A stretch of 64,000 nt of DNA from NCBI GenBank assembly GCA_036365515.1, contig CM070876.1:109898810-109962809 (forward strand), read 5' to 3'. The position numbers were made by a program, and so were the translations under genes. The notes under the pieces are model-generated. The model saw nothing but the letters and a program-made list of their open reading frames with translations. It ran no database searches and was not told the DNA's origin. The stretch comes from Torymus aiolomorphi. Its lineage: Eukaryota; Arthropoda; Insecta; Hymenoptera; Torymidae. The stretch's first letter is position 1; each line of letters opens with the position of its first letter. This document shows, in pieces, positions 45,661 through 57,005 of this stretch.

Positions 45661-48564
45661 GTGCGCTGCGGGGCGGCGCTTGCTGGTCCCTCCGTCCAAG
45701 TGTCGCAGTTTTAACATCCGCACTATGTCTGATTGTCTTCGAAGCCTTCCTTTCCAAACTTTAGGTGCAAGATGTAACCTCTTCCTGTTCGCTCTGCCTT
45801 GGCCTGCTTAGTAGCGGGCAAAGTAAGTAGTCGTCGTTTTCCATTCCACGACTTCCTCGTCCTCGGTAAATTTGAAAGCGTATCCACGATTATTAAGCTC
45901 GTTTAGTCAACGCATATTCCCTCTCTTGCCATGCCGATGGACCGGTCGTCAGTATTGGCCAGTAGCTTCCAGGCATCTCCTCTCTTGAACAAATTAACAC
46001 TTGCCTTATTATGAGCAGATGCAATTGCCTCCTATTCATCGCCACGCCCTGATTCTCCTTCACTGTGGCCATACATGAGTCGTACCACAGCGAACCACAG
46101 AAAAATAATTCGCAGCAGCTTAAACTTCAGACGGTTACCTCTGGTTATTCCCTTCGGTTCCCGCTCGTCGACTTCAATGTTTGCCTTTGGAGTGCGTCTA
46201 CCTTGCTCTACTAGATTTGTGTTACTTCCACATACCTCATAACAACGGCAGTTCGTCAGAAAAAGTGAATCCGTAAGGCTATGCGTATCCCCTTTGGTCG
46301 TTGACGTCCAAGGTCGTTATATTGCTTGAAGTTCACGATGAGGCTCCACCATAGCTGAGCGAGCGCATAAAGTCGTACGAGCTGCGCTGTCGGCGATTAC
46401 TAAGTATTGGCGGGCAAAGTGTAGTGTCGTAAGGTTGCAATGGGGACGCTGTGGCTGGCACAATAGCTGGTGAATGAACACTCCCTCGACCGCTTGGTTT
46501 CAATTTGGATGGGATAGGAATATTAGTAAAAGAAAAAGGAAAATTGGAAGGAAAGTATCGTACCCTAATCGACTTTATCTTTACTGACAAATTTCCTCTA
46601 CCCAAGTTTACAAATTCCCTATTGATAATTTTTATACTAAAATTCATAATTTTTATACCATATAACAATACCATATTTATTTTCTTCCCCCCTATACTGG
46701 CGTTGGAGATGTGCTCGCCTCAGATAATTCTGAGTAATACGATACCCTTACAAAATTGCAACGCAAAGTAGAGTAATACAGTACTCCTATACGGAATTGC
46801 GATCCAAAACTTAATCTTAATCTTTATTTTCAAGTAAGCGAAAGACTAAAGAGATAAATATTTCTACAAAGCTAACAATAATCAGAATAAGAAATACAGA
46901 AAGTACTATGTATAAAAAATCTTTTGTTGAAATCTCATTTCGAAAGTTAATCACGTGAACACTATGCTAATTTTCGAAGTTTTATTTAATAGATAATTCT
47001 ATGTGCCAGTTTCATTTCACATTAGGTAAGTACCACAATGTCTCAGTCATTATAGACATCGTTGAATTCCACACATTCGTCAATTCGCATTCTACAATTC
47101 TTTGGAAATTCAATTATTTGACAGTCCGAAATCGAAATTTTATAAACTTTCCGGAATAAGCAACTTCTAACCTAAATTCGCTTACAGTCGAAATAAGCCA
47201 TAACCCATTCTTTTGAAAATAACGCTCTTTTCTTTGTGAAAACTATATGTTACCTATATGGTAAATTATCATAATTAGTTTTTGATAAGAACATTTACTC
47301 ACAAGACATAAGATTTTTAACATAACACTGATTTTCACAAAAAAAAACATTTCTTTCATTACATATTCTTTCATTGATTTAAGCATAAATAATAGTTGCC
47401 CATATCAGCCACTATCATAAGTATAGTCCGCTTGCAGTTATATAATAAACTCAATTAGTGTTTTTTTATCCGGATTTAGTCTGAAAAACTAGAAAAGATT
47501 GCATTGCGTACACAAAAAGAAGTGTCCCTATTTGTAAAAGGTACAACCAGTTCAATACATAATTCACTACTTACACTATATTTACTTTCACAACCCAATC
47601 GAATAAAATAGATCGAACTTTTGACAGAAAAAACTACAAAGCTAAATTATTATTAGATTTATTTAATTCCGTCGATGTAAACGAACAGCACCTTTTGGCG
47701 ATCCAGTAAATCGCATAAGTTCGATACGAGCTGTTTAGTTTTGAATACAATATCCATTAACGCGTATAAATTTTTCAAGCTAAAGTCAAGATTGACTTCT
47801 ATTTTTGTATTTTCCAATCAGAAATTCTTTTACTTTATTATCCAACCTTTCAAACTATTTTGCCATAGCCGTTCTCTCGCTTGCGTAATCATTCTCTATT
47901 ATATAAATATAGGTTCTTTTTCATCCGTCATAATTTTGACCTTGTCGTCTCGCGAAGTCCACATTGCCCTAATAATTTCTTTACAATTTTCTAACAAATA
48001 GCTGTAGGTGGTACATTGTACTCCTCCCCCTTGAGACAACGGCAAGGTCATTAAATAACTCACTCTTTTTCAAATTATTAGTTAGTGCGCCTAAACTATG
48101 CAAATCTACCTATATCTAAGATTTTTATTACGTAAGTTATCGTGTTATCGGATTCATCTAATTGCTGATACGCGTCTTGTAAAGTAATTTTTCTTCATCC
48201 AATTTCGCTGGTTTAAATTACATACTGGTACAAATTCGCATTTTCAAAAGCCAGTCCTGGATTAGTGTCGATTGCATAATAGTAAAGTAGCCCATCCCTT
48301 GCACGGATGCTAGAAAGGACAGCAGAAATCCGGTGACTTCGATTAATAGTTTGACGTCCACTGCTGCTCGCTTTAAATTACCATTTATTCTAAAAAATTT
48401 CAAAAGAACTAAGTTAAAACTGCTTATAAGAATTAAAAACCCATTGTGTGTACAATTTTGAAGAATCTTTATCTGCAAACATGAAAGTAATATGTTATCT
48501 TTATTAGTCCGAAAACTGGTTTCAATTTCAAAGTTGTTGCAAGAATGAACATCAACGTCCTCAT
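45661..48564 (-). pseudogene. Post-integrase region, possible decayed envelope-like gene
   Basis: On the minus strand an acceptor-like tract (TTATTCATGTTTACAG) ends at 48,565, right before ATG 48,564. That ATG opens a short hydrophobic, signal-peptide-like frame of 32 codons. Beyond it the three frames contain alternating protein-like stretches with many stops (for example around 48,030-48,300). No fusion peptide, furin site or transmembrane anchor could be established. The position downstream of integrase with a splice acceptor is where envelope genes sit in errantivirus-type gypsy elements. The rest, to 45,661, is AT-rich with no frame I can support. Confidence 0.3.
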
Positions 48565-48622
48565 CTGTAAACATGAATAAAAATGTTAACTTTCTAACTT
48601 ACGTTAAGCTTACTTTTTATTC

Positions 48623-49498
48623 TTACAAGCTTTCGGAATCTGCGTGCGGTTTAACATGCGACAAGCGTAAGCGATTACTATGCACGACTTTGGTCTTATT
48701 TTCATTAATTTGAATTTTTACATTGCTATTTTCCCAGATTTCAATTATTAAATAAGGGCCAGAATATTGATTTTCAAATTTATGCGGCTTTGGCCCGCTC
48801 TGCAACCACAAAAAATCGCCTATTTTGAAATTCTTATGATTTGACTTTTTATCATAATATTCTTTACTTTTTTGTTTAGCGGATAATAGTTTTTCTTGTG
48901 CGGTTCTTTGAAGAAAATTCAATCTTTCGATCAAAGTTGTCATGTACCCTGCGTAAGTAGGCAATAAATCTTCCGGCTCTAAGGGGTCGCTCGAGGGCAC
49001 TCTCGCCAGGCGTCCGAACACTAACTCGAACGGAGTATGCTGGGTTCCTTCATGTTTGCCCGTGTTGAAATTAAACATTGCTAACTCAACCCACTCGTCC
49101 CAATCTAAATGTTTCGTGGCAAACATTTTCAAAAATTCACTAAGTGGCGAGTGCGAGCGCTCTAAAGAGCCGTTAGATTGAGGGTGAAAAGCGGTAGTTT
49201 TTACTTGCTTAATTTTAAATCGTTTTGCAACGCGCTTAACTAATTTACTAAGAAAATTGGTGCCTTGATCGATAAGCATAGCTTGCGGCGCGCCAAAAGT
49301 GCAAATAAAGCGTTTGATAAAAGCATCTGCTACAGTAATGGCAGTCTGGTCTTTTAAAGGGACTCCCACCGAGAATTTTGTAAATTGATCCTGCATAGTT
49401 AAAATGTACTCGGATTCGTCTTTAGTTCTCGGTAACGGTCCTACGATGTCCAAACTAACCGTGAAAAATGGAATACAAGGGTGGTCCGTTATAATCAT
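48623..49498 (-). pseudogene. Integrase of full-length gypsy element
   Basis: 291 open codons with catalytic residues Asp17 (VSLDIVGPL), Asp77 (MLIDQGTNF) and Glu113 (SNGSLERSH). A C-terminal region follows (FKIGDFLWLQSGP), ending VKPHADSESL. Upstream in the same frame the zinc-binding region keeps the His residues (IIHEAHCSAAGGH) but lacks the CX2C half. Compared with the older element at 43.5 kb about 15-20 codons are missing there. Two in-frame TGA codons (near 49,665 and at 49,709) separate it from RNase H. The core is intact but the enzyme is probably inactive. Confidence 0.85.
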
Positions 49499-49708
49499 TT
49501 TCTGTTTTGTTTTGGCTTGTATGTCCTCCTTTAAATGCTCCCACTGATATTTATATTTTATTCTATTTAAAGTTTTAGTTACTTCTTTGTGTCCACCCGC
49601 CGCCGAACAATGAGCTTCGTGAATTATATCCGCTCTTTTACTCGGCTCCGGGTGCTGTATGAGTCAACGGCAAATAATTATTTTAACACTATTATTACCT
49701 AATTCACG

Positions 49709-52075
49709 TCATAAAGAGGCCAAAATATCTTTAAACTCAACATTTTCGATATTACTGCTCCTAGCCATACTAAAAGAAGCAATTTGATTAATATCTAAAA
49801 ATTTTGCTAACTTCCTAAGTAACTGGTCCAAAATTTCTAAGGTATCCCATAAACTATTTTTACCTTTGCCCCTAAGTGGTAATACAAAATGCATTTTTTT
49901 ATTGGCCTTAATGATTTTAGGCTCTCCCGTTACTAAATTCTCGAAATGCGGAAGCTTCCCTAAATCCTTTAATTGCCTAGACCCCTCATCGAGCGGTTCT
50001 CCGTCCGTGCTCACAAAATAAAGGTAACTATCCTTCCTCATAAACAATTTCTCTCTACAATAGATTATATTGTCTTGAGGACCGACCGCTTTCAGCGCGA
50101 CACTTTTTTCATTGACCGCGTCCTCGTCCCCGAAAGTCATGTCGGAAAAGGGACCTTTAAACACCGAGATGTTGTCGCGCCCGGATGCTTCCCGGCACGC
50201 GAGCTCTCCTGACATAACCGTTTGCTCACTTTCCTCGGGCGCGAACGCAGAGACAGATGGCGAGATTGGTCTGTGCAGCGTTTCTTTTTTATTGCTATCC
50301 GCAGCTTGCGGTACGAGAGACGCAGACGTCTCCTTATCTTCGACAAAGGACGCGCATTCCTGAACCTCTTCGACCGCGGGGGCTTTCTTTCTTTTACGCG
50401 GCGCGAGAGCTTTAATGGCTTGCTTATACTTTTCAGTGGCTTGGCGGCCCGCACGCTTACGCGTGGCCATTGCATGGAAGGTGGGCGCGCCGTCCCCCTG
50501 CCGGGTTTGCCGTTCCTGGGGCGGCTCTACTGTCTGTTCGCCAGCGACAGCATGGCGCCCCTCTCCCCCTATGCTGACTTGTGTAGCTACGCATACTTTT
50601 TCTATAATCGGGTTGCGCGACAGTGCGTCCGCGTTCAGATTTAATTCACCTTTCTTATAGAGTACATCGAATTGATAGTCTAAAAGTTTTAAACGCCAAC
50701 GCGTGACTCTAGATCCTGGATCATTATGATTGTTCAACCAAACTAGCGGCCTGTGATCAGTAATTAAAGTGAATTTATTCCCGTATAAGTAAGGTCTGAA
50801 TTGCGTAATAGCGTACACGATTGCTAATGCTTCTTTTGAAAACGTACAATAATTCTTTTCTGCTTGATTCATCGCGCGCGACACAAAGGCTATGGGACGA
50901 TCTTTTCCAATTTCTCCTTGCGATAAAACTGCCCCGATTGCATACCCGCTAGCGTCGGTAGTTACTAAATACTTTTCTTCGAAATGCGGATGCGCTAAAA
51001 CCGGTGGTTCGCATAATTTATCACGGAGAGTCTCAAATGCCGTTTGCGCGTTCTCATCCCAAACAAAAAGTTGTTCTTTTCTAAGAAGGTCAGTTAAAGG
51101 CTTGGCTATTCGTGCAAAGCCATTAATAAATCGCCTATAATAACCAGCTAGTCCTAAAAATTGTTTAATATTTTTCTGATTTCTAGGCACTGGAAATTCT
51201 TTAACTGCTTTTAGTTTTTCCGGGTCCGAGCGTAAACCGTCACCGTTAATTATATGTCCCAAATAATTAATTTCCGGTTTAAGAAATTCGCATTTTTCCG
51301 GTTGCAAAACTAAATTAGCATGGCGCAGTTTTTCAAACAACTTCTCGATTGTTTCTATGTGCTCGTTAAAAGTCTTAGAGTAGACGCAAATGTCATCAAA
51401 AAAATGAACCACGTTTTTCATACCAGCAATTACTTTAAGAACGAGTGACAAAAATACCGGAGCGCTTGTCTTTAATCCAAAAGGCGATCTAACTAAATGA
51501 AATAAACCGAGCTCACAAGAAAAAGCTGTTTTGTCTCTGTCCTCAGCTTTAATTTTAATTTGATGATAACCCGCGTATAAATCGAAAACTGAGAAAAATT
51601 TGGCATCACCAAGCTGATCCAAAATATCCGCTATGTTCGGAACCAGATGATTGTAATCGGGTATGATGGCGTTCAACTTTCTAAAGTCTACTACTACCCG
51701 AAATTTTTTCTTGCCGTCGGGTCCCGGTTTTTTGTCAACACAGAACACGGGCGCCGAGTAGGCACTTGTTGAAGGTTCGACGATGCCTTTCTTTAACATT
51801 TCTTTTACCTGCCTATTGATCTCTTCTTTTAGAATAGGTGGGTGTCTAAATTGTTTAATTCTAATTGGAATATTCGTTGTTGTGGGTATTTCGTGTTCAA
51901 TTACATTTGTCGCGGGCATAATATCTCCCGCTAAATAAAATCGATCCGAAAATTTCACAAGGAGTGACTCAATTTCGGCTAATTGATTAGGTGACAAATG
52001 CTTAAGACGTAAAAGCTCTCTTAATTTAGCCACCCTCTCATTTCCTAAAAGGAAAACCGTGTCTGACATGCACAT
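49709..52075 (-). CDS. Reverse transcriptase-RNase H with long C-terminal linker
   Basis: 788 open codons. RT domain about residues 60-260: VVVDFRKLN (127-135), FSVFDLYAGYHQI (161-173), SPFGLKTS and the catalytic HFFDDICVY (224-232). RNase H follows with TTDASGYAIGAVLSQGE and LITDHRPLVWL. Then comes LSRNPI, and from about residue 490 a ~300-residue linker with basic (APRKRKKAP) and Glu/Ser-rich stretches before the integrase. It copies the RNA genome to DNA in cytoplasmic particles and removes the RNA strand. The frame differs from that of the protease upstream (a shift between 52,075 and 52,099) and ends at a TGA at 49,709, so the polyprotein is interrupted on both sides. Confidence 0.88.
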   Translation of the reverse strand: MCMSDTVFLLGNERVAKLRELLRLKHLSPNQLAEIESLLVKFSDRFYLAGDIMPATNVIEHEIPTTTNIPIRIKQFRHPPILKEEINRQVKEMLKKGIVEPSTSAYSAPVFCVDKKPGPDGKKKFRVVVDFRKLNAIIPDYNHLVPNIADILDQLGDAKFFSVFDLYAGYHQIKIKAEDRDKTAFSCELGLFHLVRSPFGLKTSAPVFLSLVLKVIAGMKNVVHFFDDICVYSKTFNEHIETIEKLFEKLRHANLVLQPEKCEFLKPEINYLGHIINGDGLRSDPEKLKAVKEFPVPRNQKNIKQFLGLAGYYRRFINGFARIAKPLTDLLRKEQLFVWDENAQTAFETLRDKLCEPPVLAHPHFEEKYLVTTDASGYAIGAVLSQGEIGKDRPIAFVSRAMNQAEKNYCTFSKEALAIVYAITQFRPYLYGNKFTLITDHRPLVWLNNHNDPGSRVTRWRLKLLDYQFDVLYKKGELNLNADALSRNPIIEKVCVATQVSIGGEGRHAVAGEQTVEPPQERQTRQGDGAPTFHAMATRKRAGRQATEKYKQAIKALAPRKRKKAPAVEEVQECASFVEDKETSASLVPQAADSNKKETLHRPISPSVSAFAPEESEQTVMSGELACREASGRDNISVFKGPFSDMTFGDEDAVNEKSVALKAVGPQDNIIYCREKLFMRKDSYLYFVSTDGEPLDEGSRQLKDLGKLPHFENLVTGEPKIIKANKKMHFVLPLRGKGKNSLWDTLEILDQLLRKLAKFLDINQIASFSMARSSNIENVEFKDILASL

Positions 52076-52098
52076 AATTTGATGGTCGCGTAGCTCCC

Positions 52099-54015
52099 CT
52101 ATTTTATGGCTCCGCCTTTTACCCTAATTTGGCTACTTAAGTGCGGAGGGTGCGGCCTATGTTTCCATACTGACCAGACTACTCCATTTATATTTCTTTT
52201 AATTTGATGTAGCATCTGGCGTAAAGTGCATAACATGTCAGAGGTCACCTCGCCCTCCGATACGCGATACTCTCTCATTTTCTTAAAAATAGGAATGGCG
52301 GTGAAACACGTAACATTTAAAGCGCAAGAGTATAAGCGTAATAATGAACTACTTTTCCATGCTTGCAAAAAGGTTAACTTCTCTAGCTTGACACGCAACC
52401 CCTCAAAAAGGTGCGCCAGCTGAAAGTCTTCTCGAACTAAAGCATAAGACAATGCGCTGGTTAATTTATTACCTCCGCCCTTTTCAATATTGCCGGACAA
52501 CGACAACTTTTGCTTCCTCAATAATTTACTAATTTTGCTAAAACTATTCCTTTTAATTTTAGTTTTTTTATGAGTTCCATGCTTGTATTTAATACACGTA
52601 AAATTCCTTATTTTATTACAAACAAAATTTACTTTTCTCCTACTTTTATTCAATACCGTTTTTGCTCTATAATTTTTTATATTCAATCCAACATTTTCCC
52701 CTTGAGTGCTAACACTCATACTATTTTTACAAGCTAAAATTTCCGAATTTTTCTTATTTTCTACTACAATACATTTATTAACTTTACTTTGAAATTTAGC
52801 CCAATTTTTTACAAGAAGATCTTCACTAACTCTATTTTTCCAATTTTTATTTAACAAGTCCAAATACTGTTGAGATACGCTATTTTCTAACGTTTGCTCT
52901 CTAAATAAATTATTTCCAAATATAATCCTGTTCACTTTTTCTTTCAAACTTTTATTTTTACAAAACTTAGTTCTCAAATTTTGCTTTTTAGCTATTTTAA
53001 CTAACCGGTTTTTCGTTTCACAATGCTTAACTTTCAAATCTTTATTTTTATCAATTTCTAAGTTTAAGCTTTTATTTTTACAAATTTCATTTTTCAATTT
53101 TCTAGTTTTTTCAAATTTCAAATTCAAATTTTTGTTTTTACAAATTTTATTTTTCAAATGACTAGCTTCTTCAAAGTTCAAATTCAAGTTTTTGCTTTTA
53201 TCAATTTTATTTTCCGAATCGCTAGCTTTTTCAAAGTTCAAATTCAAAATTTTGCTTTTACAATTTTTACTTTCCAAATTACTAATTTTTTCAAATTTCA
53301 AATTCAAATTTTTATTTTCATCAATTTCATTTTTTAAATCAATTTTTTCCAAAACGTGCACGGTACAAATTTCAAATGGGGCGATACTTTTAAGCGAAGA
53401 AAGACAAATATGTGAAATAATTTTCTCATGCAAAGCAGGTAAATCGCTATAAACGTTCTGAGTGCTACACTCGCCTAAAACAACACTGGATTTGTGCGAC
53501 CGAGTAGTTGCAACGGGATTTTTCGCGTGTCCGGAATTGCGCTCATCCCCCCACATCGTATCCTGCGTTACTTCCTTATGTCGTTCGGCTCGTGCCAAAC
53601 TTACACTCTCTTTGTTTATTGGCCGCGCGAAATCTACACTACTCGAGCACCGTAAACTGATTACGTGAGAAGCTATTTCCAAAAAATTTTCTTCATAATT
53701 AATTTTTGCCCCGTATTTTCTTAACATTTCGCTGCCGATTAACCCGTCCTCTTCAATAGGGAAATCGTCAGGAACCAAATGAAAATACAATGTTAAATCG
53801 CGGAAAATCAAGGGCATTTTCCCGCGCGAGTTAATCGATTCCTTAGTAATACCTTTAAGTTCAAGAATTTCGTTTTCAAAAACAATGGCCTTACTAGGTT
53901 TTTTACTAATTTTAAGCAACGACGGGCCTGCCCCCGTATCTAACATTAATTTGAGCGATACCTGATAATTTTCAAATGGCAATTCTATTACAGGTGACTT
54001 ACTATTAATACTCAA
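52099..54015 (-). CDS. Retroviral-type protease with long repeat-bearing tail
   Basis: 638 open codons. The first ~115 form an aspartic protease (LKLMLDTGAGPSLLKI with DTG, and DGLIGSEMLRKYG). The frame is also open upstream into the end of gag, fitting entry by a -1 frameshift near 54,039-54,050. The remaining ~500 residues are Lys/Asn/Leu-rich. They include about five tandem units of 20-22 residues related to NKNLNLKFEK (nucleotides about 53,050-53,345). No known domain follows until a TAG at 52,099. This linker is much longer than the short protease-RT join usual in gypsy elements. Confidence 0.75.
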   Translation of the reverse strand: MSINSKSPVIELPFENYQVSLKLMLDTGAGPSLLKISKKPSKAIVFENEILELKGITKESINSRGKMPLIFRDLTLYFHLVPDDFPIEEDGLIGSEMLRKYGAKINYEENFLEIASHVISLRCSSSVDFARPINKESVSLARAERHKEVTQDTMWGDERNSGHAKNPVATTRSHKSSVVLGECSTQNVYSDLPALHEKIISHICLSSLKSIAPFEICTVHVLEKIDLKNEIDENKNLNLKFEKISNLESKNCKSKILNLNFEKASDSENKIDKSKNLNLNFEEASHLKNKICKNKNLNLKFEKTRKLKNEICKNKSLNLEIDKNKDLKVKHCETKNRLVKIAKKQNLRTKFCKNKSLKEKVNRIIFGNNLFREQTLENSVSQQYLDLLNKNWKNRVSEDLLVKNWAKFQSKVNKCIVVENKKNSEILACKNSMSVSTQGENVGLNIKNYRAKTVLNKSRRKVNFVCNKIRNFTCIKYKHGTHKKTKIKRNSFSKISKLLRKQKLSLSGNIEKGGGNKLTSALSYALVREDFQLAHLFEGLRVKLEKLTFLQAWKSSSLLRLYSCALNVTCFTAIPIFKKMREYRVSEGEVTSDMLCTLRQMLHQIKRNINGVVWSVWKHRPHPPHLSSQIRVKGGAIK

Positions 54016-54038
54016 AAAAATGGACTTTCTTGCAAATT

Positions 54039-55720
54039 TTAATTCTGATTTGTGTTTGATTGGTGTGGGCGCGTGCTTTCTGATTGCCCCCAGGTCGCGC
54101 CCTGTGCCGCGGGGCTGTTCGCGTTTCCCGCTTCACGTTGCAATTTTTCTCTACTTTTTCTTTCCAATATTTGGCATTCATTCTTCCAGTGTCCCTCTTT
54201 TTTACAATAATTGCAAATTTTAACAAAATTATTGATTTGATTCGATTGTGCCACTGCGGGACTATGCGATCGCGGTCTATATTGATTTTGTGAGACTTGG
54301 GGCGTGGCTGGCCGCGCGCTAGCCAATGGGTTCGTGGCTGGTGCCGAGACGCGCGCTTGCGTAGCTACGGGCTGCGCCCATGTAGTCGGCTGTGTCGCGG
54401 GTTGCTGTGTACCAGGGGGTAACAATGATTTTAAAGTCCAACAGTTTTTCGCGATGTGATTTCTTTTGCCACAATATTGACAAATTTCTGTCGGTTTATT
54501 TTGAACAATTTTAACTTCAGCTAATTCGGCCTTCAATTTATTATTTTCTTGATTTAATTTACTTTTACACGATGGTTCGGTTTTCTCTAAATCTGTAACC
54601 TCACGCTCTATTTCTATTGCTTTTTCTACGGCTTCCTGAAAAGTTGCGGCCACCCCCATGCACCTCTTAATTTCCCAATCCATACCGCGTACAAAAAATT
54701 TTAATTTATCGGCTTCTACATTTTGTATGAACCCCGCATCATCCCTTTTTTCTCTTTTTGCGGCTTCTTTTAATTCTATTGCGATGCGCCTAACTCTGTT
54801 TGCAAATGTTATAATGTTTTCTTTTTCTCTTTGTCTGGCCGCGGCTAATTCCCCCATCAAGGAGTGATGTGTTTTATACGATCCGAAATTTGCCTCAAAA
54901 TATTATCCGTCATATTAGAAAAAACTATTTCCTCCATTGACTTTGCTGCTTCACCCGTTAGCCGTCGTCTAATTAATTTTACCAAGTCGGCTTCGTTTGC
55001 TGCCGGAATCATGCTAATGGCTTCTCTTAAACCGAATAAAAAGGTACTAAGTGGAATATTGCTACCGTCAAATTTTGGTATGCAGTCTAGTGCATCTTTA
55101 ATCGACAAATTTTTTAACGGAGTTAAAGTTGCATTTGGACGAAAAGAATTCATTGTTGTTGGCAGTGTTGTTCTAACATTCGTAGCTAAAGGCGTACTGT
55201 GCCCCCTTCCCCCTGCTACGTGTGGAGTATAATTTGCCGAATTTAATAAGTTTGTATCAAAATTCACTTTATTTTGTGTATTATCCCCGTCTATTGTGTT
55301 TATTACCGTTTTATACTGCGTAACTTCACCGTCTTCAGTTAATTCTTGGTCGAATTTGACTAGAGCTGGAAGTTTTTCAGTAATCAAATGTTTATCCACG
55401 CTCGAGATTGCTTCCATAATTTCAATAACACTAATATTGTGATGCATAAATTCACGTAAAATGTCTATCATAATTTCGTCTTGACAAATTTTTTCAACTA
55501 ATGCCCTATCCACGGTTTCTGCGAGAGACAACTGCAACTTCTTAACATCCCGAATTCTTTCCGGCTTTATTTCCGATGCCGATTGATATCTAGCCCTGAG
55601 CACTGCTACTAACTCGTTGAGCGTAGCCGTTATTAATGTAGGTTCCTCTACACTAAGGTATTTCCACAAAATCTCAGTTGCTTCTGAATTCCTAGCGACC
55701 ACACGGTTTGAAGCTGCCAT
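54039..55720 (-). pseudogene. Gag of the full-length gypsy element, one frameshift
   Basis: The N-terminal 287 codons (55,720-54,857) start MAASNRVVARNSEAT and include the capsid-like IPKFDGSNIPLSTFLFGL. They run into a TGA. The rest (54,860-54,039) continues in another frame with FANRVRRIAIELKEA, FVRGMDWEIKRCMG and two zinc knuckles, CQYCGKRNHIAKNC and CNYCKKEGHWKNEC. One small indel near 54,857-54,862 explains the break. It forms the virus-like particle and packages the RNA. A signal for frameshifting into protease is expected just before the TAA at 54,039. Confidence 0.85.
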
Positions 55721-55858
55721 TTTAATAATTTATTTATATTTTTCTTTTGAACGCAAGAAACGAAGAGAAAAAGAAAATTTTTATAACTGTGGTATGTATG
55801 TATATAAAAAAAAAAAATTTCACTATTTTCACTTTTATCCTGGAGGTGGGCCCCCAAT

Positions 55859-56952
55859 TGTAACGTCCGTGTTACAATGTCGCGAAAACGATAAAGTTAA
55901 CGCGATAAATGTTCCAGTTTCGGTTTACGCCTACACGTAATAAACACGGGAGTAGGAACGCGTGAAAATAGTTAATCGGACAGGTAAATTAAACAATGAT
56001 AATTCGCGATACTAATTAAGCGACAAGCGACAGCGTCAGCGAACAATTAGAGTGACAGAGAAAGAGAAAGGATAGCGATCTACAGAGTTACTTACTTTGG
56101 GGCGGTTGCGGTTGTCTCGTTCTCTCAGTTAGCCATCGGCAGTCTCAGAACCCAAACGCAGCGGGCGATTCAAATGGCAGAAGGACAGGATTGTGTAAAT
56201 AAAGTAACACTCAAAAATGCAATTATGTGATGTTTATTAATTGCATAAAGTTACGTTAAAACTGTTACACACTGATTGTAGTCGAGATATAATATCAACA
56301 ATTATTCGCGAGACTACAATCAGAGAAGCTTGACAAATATTTTAAGTTAATTCCACACGAAAATATTCTAAGTCAATTATACTCGAAATTATTCTATGTA
56401 AATTCTACTCGAAATTATTCTAAGTAAATTCTGCTCGAAAATATTCTAAGTTAATTCTGCTCGAAAATATTCTAAGTCAGAATACAAAATGTCGGAAATT
56501 ATTCTAAGTCCAATTGTTACAATTAAATAGTCGTCGGTGAAGGGCTTCGCCCTTCGAAACAAAAAGAACAAAAGCTTCTGCCTCGAGTGGAGGCGCGTCC
56601 CGGCTTTTATACCCGCGCATGTATCTAGGGCAGATGCAAAGGTAAGGGAGTGTAGGGTATCTCATCTTTTGCATGGGGTGGCAAGGACGCGGGTGGGGAA
56701 CTTGGGTTCGAATGTGGCGCTGCCAAGGACAAGGGTTGGATCGATAGGCGGTACGAATACGGGTAAGGTAGGATTCGTTACCATGCGAACTGTGGCTCAC
56801 GTAGGTAACCCAGTTGCTACCATGTGGCGCCACTGACAGGAAAGAGGACTCATGGTAACATGAAGGAAAAAAAAAGGTTGTAGGGTGGTAAGGATAGATG
56901 GTAGCACGGGTGTCAAAAGTGTGAGTAGCGGTCAGTCATGCTCGACGTGACA
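55859..56952 (-). repeat. LTR, right copy (5' LTR of minus-strand element)
   Basis: TG...CA borders, near-identical to 44,551-45,642. It holds the promoter of the element on the minus strand. The adjacent internal sequence, read on the minus strand as TGGGGGCCCACCTCC, is in the position of the tRNA primer-binding site, but I could not assign the tRNA. Confidence 0.93.
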
Positions 56953-56956
56953 ACAG
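56953..56956. other. Target duplication ACAG, right side
   Basis: Equal to 44,547-44,550. The following ~50 bp up to the solo LTR is unrelated flank that probably continues the older gypsy remnant. Confidence 0.8.
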
Positions 56957-57005
56957 CGTGACAGAACTTAATGGCTACAAATCAACCTCGATGAGATGTT
57001 AGAAA

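Larger units (their letters stand above)
44551..56952 (-). mobile_element. Full-length Ty3/gypsy retrotransposon, 12.4 kb
   Basis: LTRs of 1,092 and 1,094 bp (TGTAACGTCC...CGTGACA), 4-bp duplication ACAG, polypurine tract next to the left LTR, and gag, protease, RT-RNase H and integrase on the minus strand. The LTRs differ at only about a dozen positions that I could see, so insertion is recent. Even so, gag has a frameshift, protease and RT are in different frames, and two TGA codons lie before the integrase core. About 2.9 kb between integrase and the left LTR may hold a decayed envelope-like frame. It inserted at the 3' end of the older gypsy remnant. Confidence 0.93.

Noticed and set aside
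52226..53668. Plus-strand frames opposite the gypsy protease tail
   Set aside because: Shadows of the Lys/Asn-rich minus-strand frame that contains the protease motif.
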